64,000 nt of DNA from Camellia lanceoleosa (Eukaryota; Streptophyta; Magnoliopsida; Ericales; Theaceae): assembly GCA_025200525.1 (NCBI GenBank), contig CM045768.1:44797022-44861021 (forward strand). Reading direction: 5' to 3'. Both the position numbers and the translations under genes were made by a program. The notes under the pieces are model-generated. The model searched no databases and was not told the DNA's origin. It worked only from the letters and a program-made list of their open reading frames with translations. Positions 1-12,102 of this stretch are shown in pieces. The first letter of the stretch is position 1. Each line of letters starts with the position of its first letter.

Positions 1-654
1 TATTTTTATTTTGTTTATTTTATACTCAATTTATATTTCGTTGTGTACGGGCAAGAAACTAAATGCCACTGTATCGCGGAAAATTACCCATTCGTCTCGG
101 TGCGGATGGAATTACTTGTCTTGTCTCGTAATAGGAATTAAATGTATTTTTATTTGTGTTTGGTGGACATGTGGGTGTCAAATAATTGTACTCATACCAG
201 TATACTTGTATACTGACCTGTTTTGTCTCTTAGCATCTCGGGTGTGTTCTATTTGAGCGCAACTGAGCTTCATTTGCAGGATTAGTTGGGACTATGGTAT
301 TGAAGAGAAATAATGGTAATTGTTGGACATGTCGTTTGGACTTCTTTTATTTTTTTGAACTTAGGGTTGATATTAGTTTATGTATTTATTAATTTTTTTA
401 TGACCTTAGTATTTTGACAATTTGGCATTGGTTAGTTATGAAATTATGGTAGATGGTTTGCTTGGTGTTTTGTTAGGGTTTTTTTTTTTTTTTTTTTAAT
501 CCCTTGTAATCTTTTGAGGATGAAAAATTACTTAAACCTTTTGGAGACGTGAACGTTTAGTTTTTTGTTTTACCCCTAGGATTTGGATGATGGAATATTG
601 ATTGGGATTTAGTCCTAATTTAATATTTAATTGTCCAAATTTTGAGGCGTAACA
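1..654 (+). repeat. 5' LTR (left end outside window) of a Tekay-like Ty3/gypsy element
   Basis: AT-rich sequence ending in GGCGTAACA, followed three bases later by a canonical primer-binding site at 658-669, so this is the 3' part of a 5' LTR read on the + strand. The LTR start is not visible and may lie outside the window. The short reading frame at 11-256 has no recognisable domain. The Tekay-like label comes from the downstream integrase, not from the LTR itself. Confidence 0.7.
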
Positions 655-657
655 GTT

Positions 658-669
658 TGGTATCAGAGC
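658..669 (+). other. Primer-binding site of the gypsy element (initiator tRNA-Met type)
   Basis: TGGTATCAGAGC lies three bases after the LTR end. It is the standard plant retrotransposon primer-binding site complementary to the 3' end of initiator tRNA-Met, and it fixes the LTR/internal boundary and the + orientation. Confidence 0.85.
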
Positions 670-3509
670 TCTAGGTTACCCTAGACTTGTGAGAGTTTAG
701 GTGATCCTTGGATTATGGAAACATGGGTTAGCTGGTTTAGTTTAGTGGCTGAATTTATTTTAAGTATTTATGAATGAGTTTTTTTTGTGTATTTAACTTG
801 AAGGTGATGGCTTGAAGGTATCTTTAATCATTTTGAAGAACCCATTAGAGTACTTTTTGATAGTGGTGCCTTTCGTGTTTTCATATCTAGACAGTTTGTA
901 GAAAGAGAACACCTTGAAACTACCTCATTGTCTAGACCTGTACGTGTTGAGATCCTTTTAGGAGGGGCAGTTAGTCTTTATGAGACGTGTAAAGATTTTG
1001 AGATTGACTTTGCGGCCATAGTCTTGTATGCAGACCTAATTGTGTCAGGGTTTAAGGGGTTTACAATTATTTTAGGTATGGATTGGCTACGAAAATACTT
1101 TGTGACTCTAGATTGTGCTAGAAGGATTGTAAATATAGATATTCTCGGTATGCCATGGCTTACCTACACTTCTAGCGATGGAGAAGAGTCGGTGATGACC
1201 AATTTTCTGTGTTCGATAGAAATCCCTATGCAGGATGTTAGTGAGGTAGATGTGGTACGTGAGTTTGAGGATGTATTTTAGGAGATACCTGGATCTCCAC
1301 CTTGATGGGTAGTAGAATTTCGCATTGACCTAGTGTTGGGAACTGCATCAATTTCTAAAGCGGCATACAGAATGGTGCCTAAAGAGCTTGTAGAGATAAA
1401 GAAGCAACTGGAAGAGATGCTTCAGAAAAGGTTCATACGTTTAAGTAACTCTCCGTGGAGAGCACTCGCGATTTTTGTCTCCAAGAAAGATAGTACTCTC
1501 CGCATGTGCATAGATTACAGATAGCTGAACAAGGTGACTATCAAGAACAAGTATCTACTACTTAGAATTGATGACTTGTTTGATTAGTTGAAGGGGGCAG
1601 CCGTGTTCTCTCAATTTGATCTCAAAACGGGTTACCATCAGATGGGTGTGTCAGAGGAAAGTATACCGCTTACTGCTTTTCGGATCCGGTATGGGTTGTA
1701 TGAATTTCTTGTAATGCCTTTTGGTTTGACCAATGCTCCTGCCTATTTCATGGACTTGATGAACATAATTTTTCAATCGTATCTAAATAAGTTTGTGATT
1801 ATCTTCATAGATGATATCCTGGTGTATTCTAAGAATAAGAAAGAGTACATAGAACACTTGAAAGTCGTGTTGCAGACTTTGAGGGAGCAGTAGTTATACG
1901 CTAAGTTCAGTAAGTGTCACTTTTGGAGAAAGAAGTTCAGTTTTTGAGACATGTTGTGTCTAATCAGGGGATAGCGGTAGATCCTGAGAAAGTTGTTGTG
2001 GTCAAAGAATGAAAGTAGCTCACGAACCCTACAAAGGTGAGAAGTTTTTTAGGACTAGCTGGTTATTACATGAGATTTATAGAGAAGTTTTCCACTATTG
2101 CAGTACCCATGACCAAGTTGGTCCGCAAGAATGTGAAGTTCTTATGGACAAATGATTGTAAGAGAGCTTTCCAGGAGTTAAAACAGCGGTTGACTACAAC
2201 ACTGGTGTTAACTATACTAGTACAAGGGGAAAAGTCAGTAGTGTTGACTGATGCGAGTGGAACTGGTTTGGGATGCGTGCTCATGTAGCATCAGAAGGTT
2301 GTATCTTATGCTTTTCGACAGTTAAAACCTCATGAGAGACGATACCCTAGTTATAACTTAGAGTTGGTAGCAGCTGTTTTTGCATTGAAAGTATGGCGAC
2401 ACTACTTGTTTGGGGAGTGCTTTGAGTTATACACAGACCACAAGAGTCTTAAATATCTTTTTTCTCAAAAAGAGTTGAACATGATGCAACAAAGGTGGGT
2501 TGAATTCATCAGTTGTTATGATTTCGAGATCCTTTACCACCCAAGGAAAGGAACGGTGGTTGCAGATGCACTTAGTTGACAACATGGGATTATAGCTTCT
2601 TTGATGATTCAAGAATGGAAGTCCTTGGAGTTAATTTCAATACATGATGTTCAACCAATAGAGAGTCTCGAGAGGGCATACATTGGTAGTTTGATCGTGC
2701 AGCCGACGTTACTAGGTAAAGTTCGTCAGATGTAGTATTTAGATGGGTTTCTCGTCAGCAAGCTCAATGACCTTGTAATGGATTTGATTGATGATTGTGC
2801 TACTGATTGGTCTGTGGACTCAGATGGGGGATTGCGATTCAGGGGCAGGTTGTGTGTACCTAACATTGTTGAATTGAGGAAAGAGATTATGGATGATGCC
2901 CATAGGTCCCGATATACCATTTACCCTAGTGGGACTAAGATGTATCATGACTTGAAGAGGATGTTTTGGTGGGAAGGTATGAAGAAGGACGTAGGAGAGT
3001 ATATTTCTCGATGTTATGTGTGTCAACAGGTTAAGGCAGAATACCAATGACCGTTTGGACTTTTGCAACCTCTCGAGATCCCTACTTGGAAATGGGAGTA
3101 CATCTCTATGGACTTTGTGGATGGATTGTCGCGGTGTAAGCGAGGCAATGAATCTATTTAGGTGATAGTGTATCGACTCACCAAGTCTGCTCATTTTATT
3201 CACATTAGTGTTCATCGAACTACGGATAAATTGGCTAGGATATATATTCAGGAGGTGGTGCGACTTCATGGTGCACCATTTTCTATAGTTTCAAATCGTG
3301 ATCTGTTGTTTTTGGTAGAGTTTTGGAAGAGTTTTCAGCATGCTTTGGGTGCTAGGTTAAACTTGAGCACAATTTATCATCCCCAGACGGATGGGCAAAC
3401 TGAGCGGGTAAATCAAATTTTGGAGGATATGTTGAGGGATTGCGTCCTCGATCTTGGTGGTAGTTGGGAAGAACATTTGCCATTGGTGGAGTTTGCTTAT
3501 AATAATAGC
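670..3509 (+). pseudogene. Decayed Ty3/gypsy (Tekay/Del-like) pol, gag deleted
   Basis: Only about 170 bases separate the primer-binding site from the protease, so gag has been lost by internal deletion. Domains then follow in gypsy order: protease with the motif LFDSGA near 855-872; reverse transcriptase at about 1330-1900 with PFGLTNAP and the catalytic box FIDD (usual form YVDD/YIDD); RNase H at about 2040-2580 with LTDASG and YTDHKSL; integrase with an HHCC-type zinc region near 2900-3040 (CYVCQQVKAE) and the core motif HPQTDGQTERVNQ near 3380-3415. In-frame stops and frameshifts break it into at least six pieces, for example at 1279, 1522, 1891 and 3048. The integrase stops abruptly after LVEFAYNNS at about 3509, where the next element begins in reverse orientation. 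The integrase motifs resemble Tekay/Del chromoviruses; no chromodomain or 3' LTR remains. Confidence 0.85.
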
Positions 3510-5003
3510 GATGTCCCTATATGACCGCATTATTTCCTCATTTGCATCGAATTCGCCTGTTATCTGTCTGACGACCAACCAAAAATCACTAGACACGTAG
3601 AGATAGTCAACCCCAATGTCCCTGGCCAGCCGAAGACCTGCTATTAGGGCCTCATATTCGGTCTCGTTGTTACTTGCGGGGAACAGAAATCGGAGAGCAC
3701 ACTTGAAGGATTCACCTCGAGGGTAGTAAGAATTAAGCCAGCTCTATTACCTTCTTTACGGGATGAACCATCAACGTTAAGAGCCTAGGAATGGGGATCT
3801 TCTGTGTCAGGAATGACGTTTGCTGGTGTTGGGGGTATGTCAAGGGTGAGGTTAATGAATTCTAAGATAAAATCTGCAACAGCCTGGCCTTTGATGGCTG
3901 TTCGGGGTCGGTAAGAGATCTCATACTGGCTTAGTTCAACGAATCATTGCATGAGCCTGCTTGACGACTCTGGTTGTTGCATAACCCTTTTCAAAGGCTG
4001 GTCAGTAAGGACCACTATGGAATGGGCTTGGAAATAGGGTCGGAGGCGTCTGGAGGTGATGACCAGAGCTAGGGCCATCTTTTCTAACAAAGGGTAGTTT
4101 TGTTTTGCCCCTCGAAGTGCATGGCTGATGTAGTAAACTGGGCGTTGGATTGAGTCTTCTTCTTTGATGAGGGTAGCACTGATCGCAGTGTTGGAGACAA
4201 CTAAGTAAAGGAAGAGGGTCTCTCCTAGCATTGCTTAAGAGAGGAGAGGGGGGTTTTCCATGTACCGTTTTAGTTGTTGGAAGGCCTCCTCGGAGTCGGT
4301 GTTCCATTCAAAAACCTGCCAGAGAACTTTGAAGAATGGAAAGCACTTGTCGGTTGCTTGCGAAATGAAGCGGTTATGGTCGGCAACTTTGCCGGTGAGC
4401 CGCTGAACTTCCTTTACTGTTTGGGGAGATTGCATTTTGATTAAGGCCTTGATCTTCTCTAGATTGGCCTCAATACCTCTGTGGCTGACTATGAATCCCA
4501 AAAATTTACCAGACCCAACGCCGAAGGTGTACTTCTCTGCGTTTAGCTTCATCTTATACTTGCGCAGGGCCTAGAAGGTCTCCCGCAGGTCAGCCAGGTG
4601 ATCGGAGGAAAGTTTGCTTTTGACGAGCATGTCGTCGACATAGACTTCCATATTCCTACCTATCTAGTTTTTGAAAATGACATTGACCAGGCGCTGGTAA
4701 GTGGCCCTCGCATTCTTCAAACTGAATGGCATCACACGGTAATGATAAGTTCCTCTGTCAATAATGAAGAAGGTGTGCTCCTGGTCAGCTGCATGCATTA
4801 AGATCTGATTATAGCTTGAGAAAGCATCCATGAAGCTGAGCATCTAGTGTCCTGCTGTTGTGTCAACTAACAGATCGATCTTGGGTAGTGGGTAGCTATC
4901 CCTAAGATAGGCTCGGTTAAGGTCGGAGTAGTCGACGCAAAGTCTCCACTTGCCATTGTTTTTGCGGACCAAGACCGTATTGGATAGCTATTTGGGATAG
5001 TCT
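3510..5003 (-). pseudogene. Reverse transcriptase and RNase H part of the Tat-like pol
   Basis: On the - strand the segment reads from reverse transcriptase ([19 protein letters not shown] near 4632-4590, catalytic YVDD intact) through the connection (GSGKFLGFIVSHRGI, about 4510) and RNase H (VLTDQPLKRVMQQ near 4010; RPVYYISHALRGAKQNYP near 4140) into the second RNase H-like stretch (LVVRQITGEFDA near 3580). Stops and shifts separate these blocks. It continues upstream of the solo LTR at 7457. The last codons merge into foreign sequence at about 3509. Confidence 0.8.
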
Positions 5004-7456
5004 TGTAACAACCCTCGCATGATTCACATCAGTATAACCCTTTGAATTATATACGGATTCTTTGTTAAACCGAATCGATAATGGTGATAAGTGAACTGGA
5101 TGAACTACTGAACCGACTGAATGAAACTGAAAACGAAATTGAATAAGTTAACCTATTGAATTGCATTTCTATCTGTTTAATTGATTTATTATCTGTTTGA
5201 ATTCGTATGTTTAAACTGTTAATTGAAGGCCTTATCGTGACGATTTAGGAACCGTTTAGTGTTTTATAATCGATTGGAATATTTGTGATTTTATAGTATA
5301 TTTATCTGAAAATTTGATTAGGAATGATTAAATTAGATTAAATATTGATTAATTGAAAGTTAGGCTTAATTACGAAATTGCCACCCTTAGTGGCCCTTGT
5401 TTATTCATCTTTGAGCCTATTACACTTGACTAAAACATTTCTTCACTCATTTCTTTTCTTCCTAACCGACCAAACAAGAATTATAGAGTGAGGAGAGAGT
5501 TTAGAGAGAGACTTGAGCTCACCTTGCCATTGTTGTGGAATTGCTTGAAGACTTGAAGGTTGATTGTTAAATTAAGCTTGCTAGACTTGAAACCAACACT
5601 CTAGGTAAGGAAATTCATTGTCTTCTTGTTGTCTTGAGCCTCATTTTGCATCATTCATGTCAATTGTTGAGTTAGAGTGCTAAGAGGTTGGATTATGTTA
5701 GAATTGTTGCATGCATGTTGAAATTGTTGGTTCTTGAGGTTGAATTCATGGTCAATTGGTGCATGCAAGCTCATATTCATATTAAGTCCATGATTTCATT
5801 TCATTTGCCAACTATGGAGCTCTTTGGAGCAAGAATTGAAGCTTGAATTTGATTTAAAACTCATGCATTGCATGTTTGAAATTATTCTTGAAAATGGGTT
5901 TGAAAATGGATTTAATTGACTCACCTTTGGGGCTTGAATTCATAAATTGGCTTTTGAAACTTGTTATACATTGTTTTGGGATGTATTCTCGAATTTGAGC
6001 CCAAGAGGTCGAGAATTGAGTTGAGAATGCTTGGTTTGAGCTTGGAAGGCAAATCTGAAATTCAGTTGGCTTCTTCGCTCAGCGACCAACGTTTCCTTCG
6101 AGCCACGCTCGGCGAAGGATTGGTGGCTCGGCGTAAAATCGAACATCCATACTTTTCTTTGTTTCATCGGACCGCTCGGCGAAGAAAGGCTCGCTCGGCG
6201 AATCCTTTGATTTTGGAAGCTTCGCTCGGCGAGCATCGGCGAGCATCGGCGAGCATCGCGTAAAAATTGAGCATCCAAAGATTTTTTCTTGTTTCATCAG
6301 ACCGCTCGAGCGAAGGATTGTTCGCTCGAGCGAAGCCTTTGATTTTGCAACCTCGCTCGAGCGAAGGAAGACTCGCTCGAGCGAGACCCCTGTTTTCAGC
6401 AACTTTTAAAAAGTGCCTTCAAACTGTATTTTTGCATCCTCATTGCATCCTAGGCATTCTTAGGCCTAGTTTAAAGCATCTTAATGAGGATTTAGACATA
6501 GAACCACACCGAGGGAATTTAGGGATTTAATTATCATCCTTTCCAACTGTAAACTTAGTGTGTGTTCTATTGATTATTTTAGGGTTGACTCTCGGGGCCG
6601 CTCTAGCTCTTGATAGCCCAATCCTTGAGTAACAGATTGTGTAAAGATATGTTCAAATGGTTTCATTTGAATATTGAATCGAACTTTATTGAACGATATT
6701 GTTTATTGAATGAATGTATGTCTGTATTTGAATCGTATTGTGGCATCCTTAGCACCTTGTTATTGGTATTCTGAGCTCTGTCGGTTTCCTTGTGGAACCA
6801 TCTTGATTGATGGCTATCATTATTGTTGGGTCTGCAAAGGCGGTCCTTTTGGACCTCTTGTTTATAGGCTAATGGATGTACCACATATGGTGATTGATGG
6901 AAATATTGATTGGTGAAATCTTGAAAGATTGAAATCTGAGTATAATGAATTGATTTCATTCGTGGGACATTCATTCATAACCTCTTTACGTTATGTTATT
7001 CAGGGCTTTAGCTCACTTTGTTTATATATATATGTAGGTGCTTTCGGCCGGACGAAGCTAGGGCGTGGGATTGGTCCCCGATTTGTCGGCCGACTGTGTG
7101 CCTCCTTGTGAGGTTCGAGACGCCATGCCATGGCTTGGGGTGTTTTGTTTCTCCCACCTGTCTCCCTACCGTATTGTATCTTTTGTTTAGACTGTTTGAT
7201 CTTTGCATCGAGGATTGAGTCCGTCTTGTATGTCTGTAAATGTTTGTATAGATCTTGGTTTGGAATGTAGAATGCATAAAAATGTTTTTGGCATCTGATT
7301 TTCCATGACTCAATGGACACTAGTTATTGATTGTATTGGCTTCCGCCAGGCCCTGAACTCTGTTTAATTGTATTACTGATCTGTAGGCCTTCGGTAATCT
7401 CGGATTACTGGCCAGTTACGGTGCTAAACCCATAGGGCCGGGTTTGGGTCGTGACA
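5004..7456 (+). mobile_element. Solo LTR (2,453 bp), Tekay-like, with AGTCT target duplication
   Basis: The segment begins TGTAACAACCC, ends GGGTCGTGACA, and is bounded by a perfect 5-bp direct repeat AGTCT (4999-5003 and 7457-7461). Removing it restores the Tat-like pol. It has no primer-binding site, polypurine tract or coding domain, and no second copy of itself, so it is a solo LTR left by unequal recombination rather than a full element. The terminal sequence resembles plant Tekay-type LTRs, which commonly end in GTCGTGACA just before the tRNA-Met primer-binding site; on that basis it reads on the + strand, antisense to its host element. Reading frames inside it are not credible genes. 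Confidence 0.85.
6065..6390. repeat. GC-rich palindromic repeat block inside the solo LTR
   Basis: A roughly 127-bp unit occurs about twice (compare 6133 onward with 6260 onward). Each contains repeated GCTCGGCGA or GCTCGAGCGA motifs. The second unit has four copies of the palindrome GCTCGAGC (CTCGAG at 6305, 6325, 6356 and 6376, spaced 20, 31 and 20 bp). A short GAGCATCGGC direct repeat runs three times at about 6228-6257. The block stands out as CpG-rich in an AT-rich LTR. Confidence 0.85.
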
Positions 7457-7461
7457 AGTCT

Positions 7462-8612
7462 ACATTTCTAATGAATTGGGCCTGTAACAGCTTGTCTATC
7501 TCAGCAGCGATGAGGTTGTTGCGCTCTGGATAAAAAATACGTTGCCGTTGGCAGAAAAACTAAAATTGGGGCTCAATATTAAGGCAATAAGTAATGAGGG
7601 AAGGGTCAATACCTGGCATGTCGGAGTGAGTCTAAGAAAAGATATTGTTATGCTTGGCTAAGAGGGCTGTTAGGCCGCCTTTGGCTAGAGGAGGTAGCTG
7701 GCTACCGATTTTGGTCGTCTTTAACAGGTCAGTAGGGTCAATTGGTACTTCGACTAGTTCTTCAGCTAGTTCCCCTCTGATTAGTTCATCCTCATCTCTA
7801 ACATCAAAACCATCCATGATTATGGTCTCCCTCATTCTAACCTCCTTTATTGAGGCGGCATAGCATTCTCTGGCCACTGTTTGTTCGCTTCTCACCGTGC
7901 CAACCCCCTGATCGATCGAGAATTTCATGGCCAAATGGTACGTAGAGGTTACAGCTTGGAGAGCGTTGAGAGCTGTACGCCCAAGTATAATGTTGTAGGT
8001 AGAAGGACAATCGATGACGAGAAAAATGAGTAGTTTTGTGGACTACCGTGGATATTCTCTGATGGTGATTGGGAGGTCGATGGAGCCTATAGACGTCACC
8101 CGATCTCCAGTGAAGCTGACGAGAAGGGTTTGTAAAGGAGACAATTTTTTTTCCCCAACTTTGAGTTGTCGGTAGGCGTTGAGGAAGACGATGTCTGAGG
8201 AGCTGCTATTGTTGACAAGTACTCGTCTGACTTTGTAATTCGATAAGAGAGAAAAAATGACCAGGGGGCCGTTATGGGGGTAATGAATGCTTATGCAGTC
8301 TGCCTCCATAAAGGTGATCGGTTTAGACCATTGTTTGAAATTTGTTTGGAGGGGCGGTCGATGTTGTATGACAAATTTATCGGAGCCTTGCTGATTTTTG
8401 AATTGACTCGATGTCTTGGCCGAGATGGTCCACTACACGCGAGCCCTCTGGTGATGACCTTAATTTCGCTAACCTGGGAAGCAGGAGTGCCTTGCACACG
8501 GGGTTGTTGTGGAGCCCGGTCATTATGCCGCCCAGGTGGTTCAGGCTGTCTAGGAGGAGTGTGTCGGTCATTGTGCCTCGGGGGGTCAGCCCTAGTTCTT
8601 TGGTGGGGGCGG
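7462..8612 (-). pseudogene. Protease and protease-RT linker of the Tat-like element
   Basis: On the - strand, 8309-8043 encodes an aspartic protease region (VRRVLVNNSSSSDIVFLNAY, where the expected D-N-G-S-S active site has decayed to NNSSS) followed by GFTGDRV-type sequence (here SFTGDRVTSIGSIDLPITI). The linker at 7934-7632 matches 57820-58100 of the second Tat-like element (GVGTVRSEQTVARECY). The gag-protease junction region lies at 8320-8612. Shifts and stops show it is dead; the altered active site alone would abolish protease activity. Confidence 0.75.
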
Positions 8613-9137
8613 GTGTAGACACCCCATTTTGACCGACCCTAAGACTTGGGCGCTTTCTTTTGATTACCCGATGATGACAATTAGAATGTGTTTCTCGCAG
8701 AATTCTCAGTAAAAGAAATGGAATTTGAACTTTAATCCCAACCTTCACCATTATGGCCAAATTATTTTAAAATATTGAATATTTCATTAATTTAGTATTT
8801 TTGTAATTTTTCATAATTTTATGTGTTTGTTCATATTTTTAGTGTATTTTATATAAAAGAAAATAATAAAACAAATTATATTATGTGTTTAAAATTATTA
8901 TATTATATGTTTAGTATTTTATATCAAATTATATTAGTATATTATATGTTATGTATTTTGGTATAAATTATATACTTTAGATATTTTATATATTATATAT
9001 ATATATATATATTCTATTATATATATTATAAAAAAATGTAATAATAATAATAAAAAAAAAAGGGTTGATGTCGGCAACATCAACTGAGGCGCACATATAT
9101 ATATTATTATATTATTATTATTACTACGCCATTTGCC

Positions 9138-9144
9138 TATATAA
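9138..9144 (+). promoter_or_regulatory. Probable TATA box of the long LTR
   Basis: TATATAA within GCCTATATAAGGCAAGG, about 525 bp into the LTR and followed by a purine-rich GAGAGAAA leader at 9180-9300, as expected for an LTR U3/R junction. Inferred from position and sequence only. Confidence 0.55.
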
Positions 9145-9636
9145 GGCAAGGATGCTGTAAGGTTTAAAAAAAAGATTCGGAGGGAGAGAAAGGCTCAGCA
9201 GAAGGAGAAAAAAAGGGTGAGGAAGTTTGGAGAGTCTGAAGAGAAAAAAGAAAGAAAGTGGGGCGAGAGAGTTTGAGAAGAGAGAGAGGGAAAATAAAAT
9301 ATTTTCTTTGATATTTTTATTTTCATACACCAACCAATCACTAAAGTTGTAATTCCAAATTTTGGACTAAGAAGTGAGAACATATTCCACAGACTTGAGA
9401 GTAGTCAAAAGAAAGTTTGTGACTCAGAAAATTCATCATTTCCCCAAAAGGTGAGTTTTCGCAAATTGTCATTTAATTTAAAAATGTGATATAATTTGTT
9501 TAAATACTTTATTTACTTCGTTTTATAACTTTTTTTTTTTATCGCTTTAATGGGATGGCTGCACCACCCACATATCTGCTGTAATTTAAATATTGTATAT
9601 AAATTGTTGTAATTTATTACTTTAAATAATTTATCC

Positions 9637-9716
9637 CGGCGGTGAATAGTAACCTCCGGCGGTGAATAGTAACCCCGACGATGAATAGTACCTTCGGCGG
9701 TGAATAGTACCTCCGG
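9637..9716 (+). repeat. Four copies of a ~20-bp GGCGGTGAATAGTA repeat
   Basis: GGCGGTGAATAGTAACC recurs four times with small changes (third copy GACGATGAATAGTACC). Minisatellite inside the long solo LTR. Confidence 0.85.
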
Positions 9717-9944
9717 CTATTTAAATTTGCTCGCTTTCTATAGCTTAATTTCAGCACTATTATATGCTATTTAGGGGGCTGTTTAATTTATTTCAACGAT
9801 TTATGTTTTAAATATCAAGTTTGTTTGTACTAACCAATTAATCAATTTCACATCATCATCTCTGTAACCTCCCTCCATTCTTTACTTATTTCGATTAAAA
9901 AGTTGTGAAAAATTAAGATTGTGATTCAAGTATAAGAGAGGAAC

Positions 9945-10195
9945 TCTTCCATGCTTAATGGTTTAATCTCTTAGGAGGTTCATTACCAAAGGTATAAAAT
10001 GCTCTATGCTTAATGGTTTAATCTCTTTGGAGATTCATTACTAACGGCATAAAACGTTTTATGCTTAAGAGGTTCATCACCAAAAGTATACAATGTTCTA
10101 TGCTTACTGATTTAATCTCTTAGGAGATTTACCACCAAAAGCATAAAACGTTCTATACTTAACGGGTTAAATTCTTTGGAGGTTCACTACCCCAA
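9945..10195 (+). repeat. ~56-bp tandem repeat, about five degenerate copies
   Basis: Copies start near 9951, 10007, 10061, 10101 and 10157 and share ATGCTTAATGGTTTAATCTC then GGAGGTTCATTACC. Copies differ in length and by many substitutions. A related stretch appears in reverse in the other LTR copy near 56500-56610. Confidence 0.8.
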
Positions 10196-10270
10196 ATGTA
10201 TACATGTTCTTATACTAAAGCACAATCTTTTATTTTTCATTTCTCTTTATTCATCAGTGTGTTTACTTTT

Positions 10271-10697
10271 AAGGGACTAATTGACCCTTGGAAATCACTA
10301 AGGAAAGTGTCATTATCACTTATTATCAAGTTTGGATTTCAAGTAATTATCACTCAAGTTTGGGTTTTTCTAAGTCATTATTACTCTTTTGAGTTTGACT
10401 AGTCCTTATTGCATATCTTGAGTTTGACTTAGAATCCCTTATCGCTTGTAAATAAGTTTGACTCTTCCTTTGTAATTTCCCCTTTTAAGGGACTAATTGA
10501 CCCTTGGAAATCACCAAGGAAAGTGTCATTATCACTTATTATCAAGTTTGGATTTCAAGTCATTATCACTCAAGTTTGGGTTTTTCTAAGTTATTATTAC
10601 TCTCTTGAGTTTGACTTGTCCTTGTTGCACATCTTGAGTTTGACTTGGAATCCCTTATCGCTTGTAAATAAGTTTGACTCTTCCTTTGTAATTTCCC
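10271..10697 (+). repeat. 216-bp tandem duplication inside the long LTR
   Basis: Two nearly identical units start at 10271 and 10487 with AAGGGACTAATTGACCC. The few differences point to a recent duplication. The overlapping short reading frames in each unit share the same translation, which reflects the duplication and not coding. Confidence 0.9.
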
Positions 10698-12102
10698 CCG
10701 AAAAAAATTTGCTCGCGTTAAGTTGATGCTTGTTTCTCTTTATTGCATTTTGGACTTAGTGGACGTAAATATCACTTTTGCACAAATAGGAGAAAAGATA
10801 AAGAAATGGACAGGTAATAAAAAAAGGCTAATAAAATTGGTTAAAATTGGATTATAACCAACATAAAGAACCAATATGATTAATTGAATTCGGTCGGACG
10901 TTATACCGAATTTTTTGTGTCAAGGCTTGCCTTACATCAATTATTGTAATAAATTAGACAGCCCCTTTCATTTATTATTCATTCGGTTTTGTAATAATTA
11001 TTTATTCGGACACTTGGACATTCAGACCCTTCTGTGTGAGGGCGCATTTGAACATTCGGACCCTCCTTCGCGAGGACAAATATGTAATAAGTTGTATGTC
11101 TTCCAACCCCTATTCTTTCTCCCTTTTATTTCACTGCTTACGATGGTTAGATTAGGGACATCATGTTTAATTAGTATTTTCCATGATTTGTCCATTCGTT
11201 TGCATGCATAAAAGTTCGGCTCATCATATTATTCAAATGTCAAATTCAAACTCTTTACTTGAATACATGCCTATCACATGCCTTGAATTGACTCGCATGC
11301 CATGCTAGTAGCCGAGCTTATTACTTGCACATTGTATGTGTTGCATTAGCCATATCGCATTAATTAGGATCATGCATTTTTTCTAATTATTTACTTTCTT
11401 TTGACTCGCCTTCGGACATAAGGTAAGTTTTTATGCTTTAGCATATTGCATAAGTGTGATTGTTGTCATATCAAACATACTACCATGAGGCTAAATGCTT
11501 ACTTGATATACCTGTTTGAATGCCTGTGGATGAAGGCTAATCACTTAAATTGGGATACTTTGATTCATGTATATATGAGATCACCATTTTCAGTGATACA
11601 TATTCAAAACATTTTTTTAAAACAAACATGGAATCAAACGTTCCAACTTTTTGTGAAATTAGTCTATACTTGTATGTTACATATAGAACAAGAGCATATA
11701 TTGTACATAAAAACCACATCATGATTAGTAGAGGTCGATCTTTGATCGGGTGAGTGGGGTGTTCAATTATTGACCTTCCCCTCTCATACCTAAGTTCCCG
11801 AACCGAGACACTTTGGTAACGACGGACTAATAGCCTTTGGCACGAGTCATGGGTTTCCTAAATTTCCCAAAATAAATATTTAGGTGGCGACTCTGAAATC
11901 TGGCAAAGCAGTCCATTTTTGGCATTTGATTCAAACATCGATTTTCCAAAAACAATTGCCGGATTTGGACTCTTTTTGTGTTTCCACTGTTTCACATTGC
12001 ACTTATGAAATCAGATTCAAAACCAACACACAAGTGGAGTTCAAACTGTAAGGGCTATTTCATTCTTCCGAAAGGGAACGCAAAAAGCCGAGCTACAGCG
12101 GG

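Larger units (their letters stand above)
8613..12097 (+). mobile_element. Solo LTR (3,485 bp) with GCGGG target duplication
   Basis: Begins TGTAGACACCCCATTTTG and ends GCCGAGCTACA, with TGTAG/CTACA terminal inverted repeats and a perfect 5-bp direct repeat GCGGG (8608-8612 and 12098-12102). A related copy lies inverted at 54539-57815. A TATA box, pyrimidine/purine-rich leader and several tandem repeats are present, but no coding domain, so it is a long solo LTR of an unidentified, probably gypsy, family. It is antisense to the Tat-like element it interrupts. Tandem repeats inside it are listed separately; otherwise it is AT-rich and non-coding. Confidence 0.85.

Noticed and set aside
4598..4801. 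+ strand reading frame
   Set aside because: It is the antisense shadow of the reverse transcriptase YVDD region of the - strand Tat-like element.
7000..7320. - and + strand frames in the solo LTR
   Set aside because: Both strands are open by chance in a moderately GC-rich LTR stretch; no recognisable domain.
11885..11895. TGGCGACTCTG as a primer-binding site, which would make the 8613 element a full retrotransposon with an LTR ending near 11884
   Set aside because: The exact GCGGG duplication and CTACA terminus at 12097 define the end further right, and the same motif context is inside the related LTR copy.
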